Assembly (NCBI GenBank): GCA_035515055.1
Contig: DATJBV010000032.1
Coordinates: 1-64,000 of the forward strand
Direction of reading: 5' to 3'
Origin: Pollutimonas sp035515055
Lineage (GTDB): Bacteria; Pseudomonadota; Gammaproteobacteria; Burkholderiales; Burkholderiaceae_B
DNA length: 64,000 nt
In this document: positions 17,605-25,636 of the stretch, piece by piece
Layout: the number at the start of each line of letters is the position of its first letter
How positions within the stretch are numbered: position 1 is the first letter of the stretch
Program-made: the position numbers and the translations under genes
The notes under the pieces: generated by a model
Database searches by the model: none
Told to the model about the DNA's origin: nothing
What the model saw: only the letters and a program-made list of their open reading frames with translations

Positions 17605-18699
17605 TTATTGTCTTTTCTTTACGATCATCCACTTAGGCACCCGGAAACGCACCAACGCCCGGTACAGCCAGACATAGGTCACGGCGAACAGTACCGTGAA
17701 GGCAATCAACACCGGCTCGTTCTGCCAAAACAGAATGGCCGGCGCGCCGGCCATCGACGACAGCACCCAAAGATAGGGCGAGGTCAACGCGTTGCGTTGC
17801 GTGCGCCCGCGCCTATAGTCCGCATCCGCCCAGCGCACCACGCGTTTATAGATGAGCATGTGCAGGTGAATGCGGTCCGGCACCGCGGGCGACGTCCCCC
17901 TGAGGAATGCCTTGCGGTAAATCGAGAACAAAGTCTCGAAGACCGGATAGAAACAAAGCAGCAACGGAAACCAGGCCGACACATTGGCGTGCCGCTCCAG
18001 CATAAGAATGGATACCACGCCTATCATGTAGCCGATGAAGTACGCCCCGCCGTCGCCCAGGAAGATCAGGCCGCTTGGGTAGTTCCATATAAGAAAGCCC
18101 AGGATGGCGCCTATCATGCTGACCGACAACACAAGCAGCAGCCGGTCGCCCAGATAAAAAGAGACGTAGGCGAAACCAGCAAAAATCACAGCGGATACGA
18201 CAGCCGCCAGGCCGTGATACCCGTCGATGATGTTGATGGCATTGGCGGCTCCTGTCACCGCCACCAGCGTGGCAATGAAAGACACGGCCGCAAATTGCAA
18301 CAGCCAGTCCAGGCCTATGATATCCAGGTGTGTCAGCCGAGCGTCCAGCACGGCGTAGACCAAAACGCCGGAGAGTCCAATAAACAGGAATCGCAGCCGG
18401 ACCGACGCCTTTTTCGTCAAATCCTCGAGCAGCCCACCCATGAACGCCGGCAGCGCGCATGCCCATATCAATAGAAAGGGAAAAAGAATGCCGGGCTCGC
18501 GTACTGCTACCGGCACGGCGCTTGCCAACACCGCGATCAGCAACGCCACCCCGCCCACCCGCGGCACCGGCTTGACGTGATACTTCTGGACGCCGGCAAG
18601 GTCGGTGTCAGCCGTGTAGCGACTGTGCAGATTCTTGTACCGCACCAGCATGACCGTCAAGGTCAACGAAACGAGGAAAGCGGTAATCAGGTAAACCAT
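17605..18699 (-). CDS. WecA/WbpL-like polyprenyl-phosphate sugar-1-phosphate transferase
   Basis: 364-residue polytopic membrane protein of the MraY/WecA family (about 10-11 hydrophobic segments). It would start a glycan by moving a HexNAc-1-phosphate onto undecaprenyl phosphate at the cytoplasmic face. Hallmarks are KYHVKPVPRVGGVALL near residue 39, NAINIIDGYHGLAAVV (Mg-binding region) and FLGDGGAYFIGYMIGV. The C-terminal loop RGTSPAVPDRIHLHMLIYKR matches the HIHH-like region of this family. It stands alone on the minus strand at the left border of the ABC-type glycan locus, divergent from the glycosyltransferase gene. The exact sugar cannot be told; GlcNAc, FucNAc or QuiNAc are all possible. 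Confidence 0.88.
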   Translation of the reverse strand: MVYLITAFLVSLTLTVMLVRYKNLHSRYTADTDLAGVQKYHVKPVPRVGGVALLIAVLASAVPVAVREPGILFPFLLIWACALPAFMGGLLEDLTKKASVRLRFLFIGLSGVLVYAVLDARLTHLDIIGLDWLLQFAAVSFIATLVAVTGAANAINIIDGYHGLAAVVSAVIFAGFAYVSFYLGDRLLLVLSVSMIGAILGFLIWNYPSGLIFLGDGGAYFIGYMIGVVSILMLERHANVSAWFPLLLCFYPVFETLFSIYRKAFLRGTSPAVPDRIHLHMLIYKRVVRWADADYRRGRTQRNALTSPYLWVLSSMAGAPAILFWQNEPVLIAFTVLFAVTYVWLYRALVRFRVPKWMIVKKRQ

Positions 18700-18938
18700 G
18701 CGTGGGCCGGCAAGTGCGTGAGAGAGGCGCGCCAGCAGACGTCATGCCTGCCGGGAAACGCTCGCGTGTCGTTACATGGAGCAGCATGCAAGCCCGTCCC
18801 ACGGTCAACAATAGGCAATGCGCCCGGTGACGGATGCCGTATTCCGCCCGGTTCGCGCAAGTTCGATACTGTTGGACGCGCAGGCCTTGCATATTCCGGC
18901 CACGGGCATCGACCGCAGCACAAAAGAGGACTCCACCA
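18700..18938. other. Divergent gap at the start of the ABC-type glycan locus
   Basis: 239 bp between the WecA-like gene (minus) and the first plus-strand glycosyltransferase. It should hold promoters for both directions, but no -35/-10 pair with good spacing stood out. The upstream in-frame extension of the glycosyltransferase (from ATG 18834) falls here and is judged non-coding because the GTG at 18939 has the better ribosome-binding site. Confidence 0.4.
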
Positions 18939-19913
18939 GTGCCCGACAAGACCGCCTACCTCTCGGCTGTAAAGCGTCCGCCGCCCCATGTAGCCATCCT
19001 GCTCTGCACGTACCAGGGCGAGGAATTTCTTGCCGAACAACTCGACTCCTTCGCTGCGCAGACCCATGTCAACTGGCGTGTCTGGGCATCAGACGCGGGT
19101 TCGAACGACGACACCTACGCCATATTGCGCAGTTATCAAAAGCAGTGGGGCGAGGATAAGCTGATCCTGATGCGCGGCCCCAGTGGCGGCCCGACGCAAA
19201 ACTTCATGTCGCTCGTGCACAATTCCCGGATCGAGGCCGACTACTACGCCTTCTCCGACCAGGACGATATCTGGGAAGCCGACAAGCTCCAGCGCGCCAT
19301 TGCTCAACTGGAACGCCATGTGGACCCGAACCACCAGGACAATCCGGCCTTGTACTGCTCGCGCACACGCTATGTCGACGCTGATAATCTCGACATGGGC
19401 CTGTCGCAGTGTTTTCGCAAGCCTCCCGGATTTGCCAACGCATTAATGCAGAACATCGCCGGCGGAAACACCATGGTCTTCAACCACAGTGCGTGCCGGC
19501 TGCTGCGGTCGGTGCATCCCGACACCGACATCGTCATTCATGACTGGTGGGTTTATCTTGCCGTCACGGCCTGCGGCGGCATGGTGATTTACGATCCCTA
19601 CCCCAGCCTGCGCTACAGGCAGCACAGCGGCAACCTGATCGGCATGAACGCCAACTGGGCCGCCCGGAGGAGCCGCATCCGCCAATTGTTCGAAGGCCGA
19701 TTCCATCGTTGGAGCGACCAGAACATTACTGCTTTGCGCCAACTGAAGGACAGGATGACCGAGGAGAACCGCAAGGTGCTTGACCTGTACGACCGCGCGC
19801 GACGCAGCGGCCTTCTCCCTCGATTAGCCTATTTGGCCCAGGCCGGAATATATAGGCAGACTGTCTTAGGCAATCTTGGGGTGGTGCTGGCCGCTGTATT
19901 CAATAAACTGTGA
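18939..19913 (+). CDS. Family 2 glycosyltransferase (rhamnosyltransferase-like)
   Basis: 324-residue GT-A fold enzyme. The nucleotide-sugar-binding start is VAILLCTYQGEEFLAEQLDSFAAQTH, and the DxD-like acidic cluster lies in AFSDQDDIWEADKL. HDWWVYLAV near residue 190 and LRYRQHSGNLIG resemble rhamnosyl- and related transferases of O-antigen clusters. The GTG start was chosen because AAAGAGGA lies 8-9 bases upstream; an ATG 105 bp upstream is in frame but poorly supported. The neighbouring dTDP-rhamnose genes make rhamnose a reasonable donor, by inference. It has no membrane anchor. Confidence 0.85.
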   Translation: MPDKTAYLSAVKRPPPHVAILLCTYQGEEFLAEQLDSFAAQTHVNWRVWASDAGSNDDTYAILRSYQKQWGEDKLILMRGPSGGPTQNFMSLVHNSRIEADYYAFSDQDDIWEADKLQRAIAQLERHVDPNHQDNPALYCSRTRYVDADNLDMGLSQCFRKPPGFANALMQNIAGGNTMVFNHSACRLLRSVHPDTDIVIHDWWVYLAVTACGGMVIYDPYPSLRYRQHSGNLIGMNANWAARRSRIRQLFEGRFHRWSDQNITALRQLKDRMTEENRKVLDLYDRARRSGLLPRLAYLAQAGIYRQTVLGNLGVVLAAVFNKL

Positions 19914-19986
19914 TGGTCGATTTCAAATACTTACAGGCCCCGGCGTAACGGCGGCTTGCACGACGTTCACAGGGGCGGACACGGCC

Positions 19987-21048
19987 ATGAGCATCTTAGT
20001 TACCGGCGGCGCCGGATTTGTCGGGTCGAACTTCGTGCTCGACTGGCTGGCGAATTGCGACGAACCCGTCATCAACCTGGACAAGTTGACGTACGCCGGC
20101 AACCTGGAGAACCTGCACAGCTTGCGCCGGGACGCCCGCCACATCTACATCCATGGCGATATTGCGGATATGGCGCTGACCAGCCGCCTGCTTGCCCAAT
20201 ATCGGCCACGCGCCATCATCAACCTGGCCGTCGAATGCCAGCCGAATCAAGCAATTTTCAATGCCGAAGACTTCATCCAGACAAATGTCGTCGGCGTGTT
20301 CCGCCTGCTCGAGGCCACGCGCCTGTACTGGAGCCGACTGCCAACGGCGGCGAAGGACAGCTTTCGGTTTTTACAGATATCGACCGACGAGGTATATGGC
20401 TCCAGCGGGCAATGGGGTAGCCCATCGCCCGAGACGAAAGGCTACTCGCCCGACACGCCCTATGCCGCTAGCAAGGCCACATCCGACCATCTGGCACAGG
20501 CGTACTTCCGCACCTACCAGTTGCCCGTGCTGATGGTGAATTCGTCGAACAACTACGGGCCTTATCACTTTCCGGACAAGCTCATTCCCCGGTGCATACT
20601 GAACGCCCTTGCCGACAAGCCGCTGCCACTATACGGCGACGGGCTGCAGATTAGAGACTGGCTGTATGTGAAAGACCATTGCAGCGCCATCTGCCGCGTG
20701 CTCGAGCGCGGCCAGCCCGGTCAGGCGTACAACGTAAGCGCGGGCAACGAAAAAACCAATATCGACGTGGTCAACACGCTTTGTAAAGTGTTGGATCAAC
20801 TGCGGCCGCGCGCCGATCGCCAGACACACCGCAGCCAGATCGCATTCATGAACGATCCCAGCAATCCGCGCCGGCGCTATGCCCTGAACGGATCAAAGAT
20901 TCGCAACGAGCTTGGCTGGCAACCGGCGGAAACCTTTGCAACAGGTCTTGTCAAGACGGTGCAATGGTATATAGACAACCAGCCACTGGTTGCTAACGTA
21001 CGCTGCGGCGCTCACCAGGATTGGCTGAATACGCAATACGCCGTGTAA
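19987..21048 (+). CDS. rmlB: dTDP-glucose 4,6-dehydratase-like protein with altered binding motifs
   Basis: 353-residue extended SDR. The cofactor motif is GGAGFVGSNF (residues 7-16). The catalytic residues are intact: Thr-Asp-Glu at 133-135 (ISTDEVYGSS) and Tyr159/Lys163 (YAASK). Two family signatures are changed without a length change. The usual AAESHVDRS reads AVECQPNQA (81-89), and the usual RPGHDRRYA region reads NDPSNPRRRYA (289-299). The former contributes to sugar binding and the latter to nucleotide binding in RmlB. The start ATG at 19987 gives MSILVTGG. It precedes rmlD, rmlA and rmlC, so the dTDP-L-rhamnose pathway is the natural assignment, yet the changes could mean a different NDP-sugar or reduced activity. 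Confidence 0.8.
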   Translation: MSILVTGGAGFVGSNFVLDWLANCDEPVINLDKLTYAGNLENLHSLRRDARHIYIHGDIADMALTSRLLAQYRPRAIINLAVECQPNQAIFNAEDFIQTNVVGVFRLLEATRLYWSRLPTAAKDSFRFLQISTDEVYGSSGQWGSPSPETKGYSPDTPYAASKATSDHLAQAYFRTYQLPVLMVNSSNNYGPYHFPDKLIPRCILNALADKPLPLYGDGLQIRDWLYVKDHCSAICRVLERGQPGQAYNVSAGNEKTNIDVVNTLCKVLDQLRPRADRQTHRSQIAFMNDPSNPRRRYALNGSKIRNELGWQPAETFATGLVKTVQWYIDNQPLVANVRCGAHQDWLNTQYAV

Positions 21049-21103
21049 CGCAATATTCACTACCCTAACACCTCTCCCTCGCAGTGCCGCATAAAGTAAA
21101 CGT

Positions 21104-22012
21104 ATGAAAATCCTTCTGCTCGGAAAAAACGGACAAGTTGGTCAAGAATTATTAGGCGCATTAACGACTTCTGAAGTCATCGCCCTGGGCCGCGACGAAG
21201 CGGACCTTGGCGACCAAGCCAGCGTGACTCAAGCGTTGCGGCACCACTCGCCGGACATCATCATCAATGCTGCCGCTTATACCGCAGTCGACAAGGCGGA
21301 AAGCGACGAGGCCGCCGCCATGCAAGTCAATGCGACCGCCGTGGGCTGGATGGCTGACTACGCGCGCCGGCACAACGTGCTGCTCGTGCACTATTCCACC
21401 GATTACGTCTTCGATGGCCTGAAAAAACAGGCATACACGGAAGACGACACAACCCACCCACAAAGCGTCTATGGCCGCAGCAAGCGCGCCGGCGAGCAAG
21501 CCATTATCGACAGCGGCTGCCAGGCGCTTATTTTTCGCACCAGCTGGGTGTATTCAGTGCACGGCGGCAACTTCGTCAAGACGATGATCCGCCTGGCCAA
21601 GGAACGTGACACTGTCAGTATCGTGACCGATCAAATCGGCGCCCCGACCTCGGCGCGGCATATCGCCGACATTACCGCGCAAGCGATTTCAGCGTGGGCG
21701 GCGGGCAGGCTGCGTGCCGGCATTTACCACCTGACGGCAGCCGGGGAAACAAGCTGGCACGGGCTGGCGACACACGTGGTGCGCCGCATGCTGGCACGCA
21801 TGGACGAAGGCCGGGCGAGCATCGCCCCGCTTAAGTTGCAACTGGAAAACATTAAACCCACTACGACGGAAAACTACCCATTGCCCGCTAAAAGGCCGAA
21901 GAATTCCCGGCTGGACACGGGCACACTAAGTGCTGCACTAAACGTCCGAATGCCGCACTGGAGCGTCGATGTCGACGCCGTCGTGGACCGGCTGATCGAG
22001 GACGATACATAA
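21104..22012 (+). CDS. rmlD: dTDP-4-dehydrorhamnose reductase
   Basis: 302-residue SDR catalysing the last step of dTDP-L-rhamnose synthesis. Motifs are the cofactor glycines in LLGKNGQVGQELL, INAAAYTAVDKAE, YSTDYVFDGL and the catalytic YxxxK in VYGRSKRAGE. Length is normal. It starts 55 bp after the rmlB-like gene. The rmlB-D-A-C order is that of many proteobacterial rhamnose operons. Confidence 0.95.
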   Translation: MKILLLGKNGQVGQELLGALTTSEVIALGRDEADLGDQASVTQALRHHSPDIIINAAAYTAVDKAESDEAAAMQVNATAVGWMADYARRHNVLLVHYSTDYVFDGLKKQAYTEDDTTHPQSVYGRSKRAGEQAIIDSGCQALIFRTSWVYSVHGGNFVKTMIRLAKERDTVSIVTDQIGAPTSARHIADITAQAISAWAAGRLRAGIYHLTAAGETSWHGLATHVVRRMLARMDEGRASIAPLKLQLENIKPTTTENYPLPAKRPKNSRLDTGTLSAALNVRMPHWSVDVDAVVDRLIEDDT

Positions 22013-22052
22013 ATAAATATTGCCCCACAGGCACTACGTGTCGGGAGTTTCA

Positions 22053-22934
22053 ATGAAGCGCAGAGGCATCATCCTGGCGGGCGGCTCCGGCACCCGCCTT
22101 CACCCCGCTACGCTTGCAATCAGCAAACAGCTGGTTCCGGTGTACGACAAGCCCATGATTTACTACCCACTCAGCACACTGATGCTGGCCGGCATACGCG
22201 ACATACTGGTTATTTCCACCGAGCAGGACACCCCACGCTTCGAGCAATTGCTCGGCGATGGCAGTCAATGGGGCATCAACCTGCACTATGCGGTGCAAGC
22301 CAGCCCCGACGGCCTGGCCCAGGCATTCCTGATCGGCGAAACATTCATCGGCAACAACCATAGCGCCCTCGTCCTTGGCGACAACATTTTCTACGGCCAC
22401 AATTTCCACTTGCAGCTGCGCCACGCCATGCGGCGCGCGCAGGGCGCCAGCGTGTTCGCCTACCACGTACAGGATCCGGAACGCTACGGCGTCGTTGAGT
22501 TCGACGAGGCTGGCAAGGCCATTTCCCTTGAAGAAAAGCCCAAGAAGCCAAAATCAAGCTACGCCGTCACCGGCCTGTACTTCTACGACCAGCAGGTGGT
22601 CGACATGGCCAAGAGCCTCAAGCCGTCCAAACGCGGCGAGCTGGAAATCACCGACTTGAATTCCATCTACATGGAACAGGGCAAGCTTCATGTGGAAATC
22701 ATGGGGCGCGGCTACGCATGGTTCGACGCGGGCACGCACGAGTCGCTGCTGGAGGCTGGGCAGTTCATCTCGACCCTGGAGAATCGGCAGGGACTGCGGG
22801 TATCGTGCCCGGAAGAGATCGCCTACCGCAACAAGTGGATAGACGCCGGGCAACTCGAAAAGCTGGCGCAGGCATTGACCAAGAATAGCTACGGCCAATA
22901 TTTGCATCGCATGCTGGACGACAAGGTGTTCTGA
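22053..22934 (+). CDS. rmlA: Glucose-1-phosphate thymidylyltransferase
   Basis: 293-residue nucleotidyltransferase forming dTDP-glucose from glucose 1-phosphate and dTTP. The signature GGSGTRLHPATLAISKQLVP is at the N-terminus, with LVLGDNIFYGH and EEKPKKPKSSYAVTGLYFYD further on. The ATG giving MKRRGIILAGG was chosen, with GGGAG six bases upstream; a longer in-frame extension is not needed. Its TGA overlaps the ATG of rmlC by one base, implying coupled translation. Confidence 0.96.
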   Translation: MKRRGIILAGGSGTRLHPATLAISKQLVPVYDKPMIYYPLSTLMLAGIRDILVISTEQDTPRFEQLLGDGSQWGINLHYAVQASPDGLAQAFLIGETFIGNNHSALVLGDNIFYGHNFHLQLRHAMRRAQGASVFAYHVQDPERYGVVEFDEAGKAISLEEKPKKPKSSYAVTGLYFYDQQVVDMAKSLKPSKRGELEITDLNSIYMEQGKLHVEIMGRGYAWFDAGTHESLLEAGQFISTLENRQGLRVSCPEEIAYRNKWIDAGQLEKLAQALTKNSYGQYLHRMLDDKVF

Positions 22935-23479
22935 TGAAAGCAACGCCTTTAGCCATTCCCGATGTCTTCCTGTTGGAGCCCCGCGTATTCGGCGACCAGC
23001 GCGGCAGCTTCTTCGAAAGCTACAACCACGCGCACTTTGAAGAAGCCATCGGCCAACAGGTCGACTTCGTGCAGGACAACCACTCGCGTTCGACCCGCAA
23101 CGTGTTGCGCGGCCTGCATTATCAGCTTGCCCACGCCCAGGGCAAACTGGTGCGCGCGGTGGCCGGCGAAGTCTTCGATGTGGCCGTCGACCTGCGCCGC
23201 AGCTCGCCCACCTTCGGACAATGGGTCGGCGAAACGCTAAGCGCGGAAAACAAGAAGCAGTTGTGGATACCCGCGGGCTTCGCCCATGGCTTCCTGGTGT
23301 TGTCCGACGACGCCGAGTTCGTCTATAAGGCCACCGACTACTACCACCCGGAAGCCGAGCGCGGCATACGCTGGAACGACCCCGCCATTGGCATTGCGTG
23401 GCCGCGATCAAGCCAGCCGCTGTTGTCGCCGAAGGACCAGAGCGCCCCTCTGCTTGCCGACGCCGAGACGTATCCCTGA
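22934..23479 (+). CDS. rmlC: dTDP-4-dehydrorhamnose 3,5-epimerase
   Basis: 181-residue cupin enzyme that epimerises dTDP-4-keto-6-deoxyglucose at C3 and C5. Family residues are seen in RGSFFESYNHAHFEEAIG, DNHSRSTRNVLRGLHYQ (active-site histidine near residue 62), VAVDLRRSSPTFG and WIPAGFAHGFLVLSD. The stop overlaps the start of the ABC permease gene by one base (TGATG). Confidence 0.96.
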   Translation: MKATPLAIPDVFLLEPRVFGDQRGSFFESYNHAHFEEAIGQQVDFVQDNHSRSTRNVLRGLHYQLAHAQGKLVRAVAGEVFDVAVDLRRSSPTFGQWVGETLSAENKKQLWIPAGFAHGFLVLSDDAEFVYKATDYYHPEAERGIRWNDPAIGIAWPRSSQPLLSPKDQSAPLLADAETYP

Positions 23480-24297
23480 TGCGGGAGTTTCGTGCCACAC
23501 CCAGGGAAATGGTTGCCAGCCTGTGGCGCAACCATCGATTGATCGCCGCCATGATCAAGCGCGAGGTCATCGGGCGTTATCGCGGCTCATTCATGGGCAT
23601 CCTGTGGTCGTTCTTCAATCCGCTGCTGATGCTGGCGGTCTATACCTTCGTCTTCAGCTTTATTTTCAAGGCGCGCTGGAATACCGCCAGCGACTCTCGA
23701 ACCGAATTCGCCCTCATCCTGTTTGCCGGCCTGATTGTCTACAACGTCTTTTCCGAATGCGTGAACAAGGCGCCCACCCTTATCCTCGCGAACGTCAACT
23801 ATGTGAAAAAGGTGGTATTCCCACTGGAAATACTGCCATGGGTGGCGCTGGGCTCCACGCTGTTTCACGCGTTCGTCAGCCTGGCCGTCTGGCTGACGGC
23901 GTACCTGGTCTTCTTCGGCGCGCCGCACCCCAGCAGCCTGCTGCTGCCGCTGGTGGCGCTGCCGCTGGTGTTTTTCACCATGGGACTCAGCTGGGCGCTG
24001 GCGTCGCTGGGCGTGTATTTGCGCGACATCTCGCAGTTCATCGGCATCCTCACCACCGTCCTGCTGTTTCTTTCGCCCATTTTCTACCCCGCCACCGCGC
24101 TGCCGCCCGAGTATCGGCACCTGATGCTGCTCAACCCGTTGACGCCCGCCATCGAGCAGGCGCGCGACGTCATGTTCTGGGGCCGCGGGCCCGATTGGGG
24201 AATGTTTGCGGTGTACCTGGCCGGAGCCCTGCTCGTCGCCTTCCTGGGATTCGCGTGGTTTCAGAAAACGCGCAAGGGGTTTGCCGATGTCATCTGA
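23479..24297 (+). CDS. wzm: Polysaccharide ABC transporter permease (Wzm type)
   Basis: 272-residue inner-membrane permease of the ABC-2 family with six hydrophobic segments. The cytoplasmic N-terminus has REVIGRYRGSFMGILWSFFNPLLML, the interface segment of Wzm/TagG proteins. The C-terminal part has LLNPLTPAIEQARDVMFWG. It would carry a complete undecaprenyl-linked glycan across the inner membrane together with the ATPase encoded next. ATG at 23479 overlaps the rmlC stop. An upstream in-frame extension lies inside rmlC and is rejected. Confidence 0.95.
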   Translation: MREFRATPREMVASLWRNHRLIAAMIKREVIGRYRGSFMGILWSFFNPLLMLAVYTFVFSFIFKARWNTASDSRTEFALILFAGLIVYNVFSECVNKAPTLILANVNYVKKVVFPLEILPWVALGSTLFHAFVSLAVWLTAYLVFFGAPHPSSLLLPLVALPLVFFTMGLSWALASLGVYLRDISQFIGILTTVLLFLSPIFYPATALPPEYRHLMLLNPLTPAIEQARDVMFWGRGPDWGMFAVYLAGALLVAFLGFAWFQKTRKGFADVI

Positions 24298-25636
24298 CCT
24301 GGCCATCAAGGTAGACAAGCTCAGCAAGTGCTACCACACCTACAACAAGCCGCATGACCGGCTGAAGCAATCCCTCTACCCGCGCGTGCAACGCCTGCTG
24401 GGCCGACCCGCCACCCGGTACTACCGGGAATTCTGGGCGCTGCGCGACGTGTCGTTCGAGGTGAAGCGCGGCGAAACCGTGGGCATTATCGGGCGCAATG
24501 GCAGCGGCAAGTCGACGTTATTGCAGTTGATATGCGGCACGCTCAGCCCCACCGGCGGGACGGCACAAACCTCGGGACGCATTGCGGCCCTGCTGGAATT
24601 GGGATCGGGATTCAATCCCGAGTTCACCGGCCGCGAAAATATTTACATGAATGCCATGCTGCTGGGCCTGGCCAAGGAAGAGATCGACGACTGCTACGAC
24701 GATATCGTGGCGTTCGCCGATATCGGCGACTTCATTGACCAGCCGGTAAAGACCTATTCCAGCGGCATGACCATACGCCTGGCCTTTGCGGTGCAAGCGC
24801 AAATCCAGCCTGACATCATGATCGTGGACGAGGCCTTGTCGGTGGGCGACGCCAAGTTCCAGGCCAAATGCTTCGAGCGCCTGCGCCAACTGAAAGACCA
24901 GGGCACCAGCATCCTGCTGGTCACGCATTCCAGCGAGCAAATCGTCACGCACTGCTCGCGCGCCATGCTGTTGAATCAGGGCGAGCAACTGCTCATAGGA
25001 GAACCGCGCAAGGTCGTCAACCGCTATCTGGACTTGCTGTTCGGCAAGGAAAAGACCGTGCTTCCCAAAGAGCAGAAGGCTGGTCAATCGCGTGCCGCGA
25101 CGCCGGCGGCGGCGCCGTATCAGCTAAGCACCCGGGAAGACCTGTTCTCTACGCACGTGGGCTACAACCCTTACGAATATCGATGGGGCAACGGCACCGT
25201 GTCGCTCCTGGATTACTACCTGGGCTCCGCGGACCAGGCCTATCCCCATACCGTGGCGTCCGGCGAGCGCCTGCGCCTGGCCGCGTCCATGCGGTTCCTG
25301 ACGACGGTTGTCAGGCCCATACTCGGCGTCACCATAAAGACGAAGGAAGGGGTCACGGTTTATGGGACGAACACGGAACTGCTAGGCAATAACGACTTCC
25401 AGAACACTGGCCAGGCCCACTCCAGCGTCTGCGCCGAAGTTGAATTCGACTGCCGGCTGGCCTGCGGCGATTATTTCATTTCGTTGGGCATCGCCTCTCG
25501 CCAGGGCGACGAAATCATCCCGCTGGACCGCCGCTACGACTGCATCCACCTGCGCATACAGCCCGACCCGTCGGCCGATTTCTTCGGCCTCGCGGACCTG
25601 GGCCTGCGCATCAGCAACATCCGGAGCACGGCATGA
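24287..25636 (+). CDS. wzt: Polysaccharide ABC transporter ATPase with C-terminal glycan-binding domain (Wzt)
   Basis: 449 residues. The N-terminal ABC ATPase (about 1-250) has Walker A GRNGSGKS (69-76), the signature TYSSGMTIRLAF and Walker B IMIVDEALSVGD. After a linker, a Wzt_C-type domain (about 295-449) follows, rich in beta strands. In E. coli O8/O9a this extra domain binds the modified non-reducing end of the chain and licenses export. Its presence predicts a glycan finished by a terminal residue here too. The likely terminator is the fusion protein encoded immediately downstream, whose start overlaps by four bases. The gene overlaps wzm by 11 bp. Confidence 0.95.
   Translation: MSSDLAIKVDKLSKCYHTYNKPHDRLKQSLYPRVQRLLGRPATRYYREFWALRDVSFEVKRGETVGIIGRNGSGKSTLLQLICGTLSPTGGTAQTSGRIAALLELGSGFNPEFTGRENIYMNAMLLGLAKEEIDDCYDDIVAFADIGDFIDQPVKTYSSGMTIRLAFAVQAQIQPDIMIVDEALSVGDAKFQAKCFERLRQLKDQGTSILLVTHSSEQIVTHCSRAMLLNQGEQLLIGEPRKVVNRYLDLLFGKEKTVLPKEQKAGQSRAATPAAAPYQLSTREDLFSTHVGYNPYEYRWGNGTVSLLDYYLGSADQAYPHTVASGERLRLAASMRFLTTVVRPILGVTIKTKEGVTVYGTNTELLGNNDFQNTGQAHSSVCAEVEFDCRLACGDYFISLGIASRQGDEIIPLDRRYDCIHLRIQPDPSADFFGLADLGLRISNIRSTA

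Noticed and set aside
19987..21048. Possible frameshift explaining the unusual RmlB motifs
   Set aside because: The altered stretches align without gaps to the family, and the frame is correct on both sides of each.
22554..23570. Minus-strand open frame opposite rmlA-rmlC
   Set aside because: Arg/Ser/Gly-rich sequence without motifs, opposite two well recognised genes.
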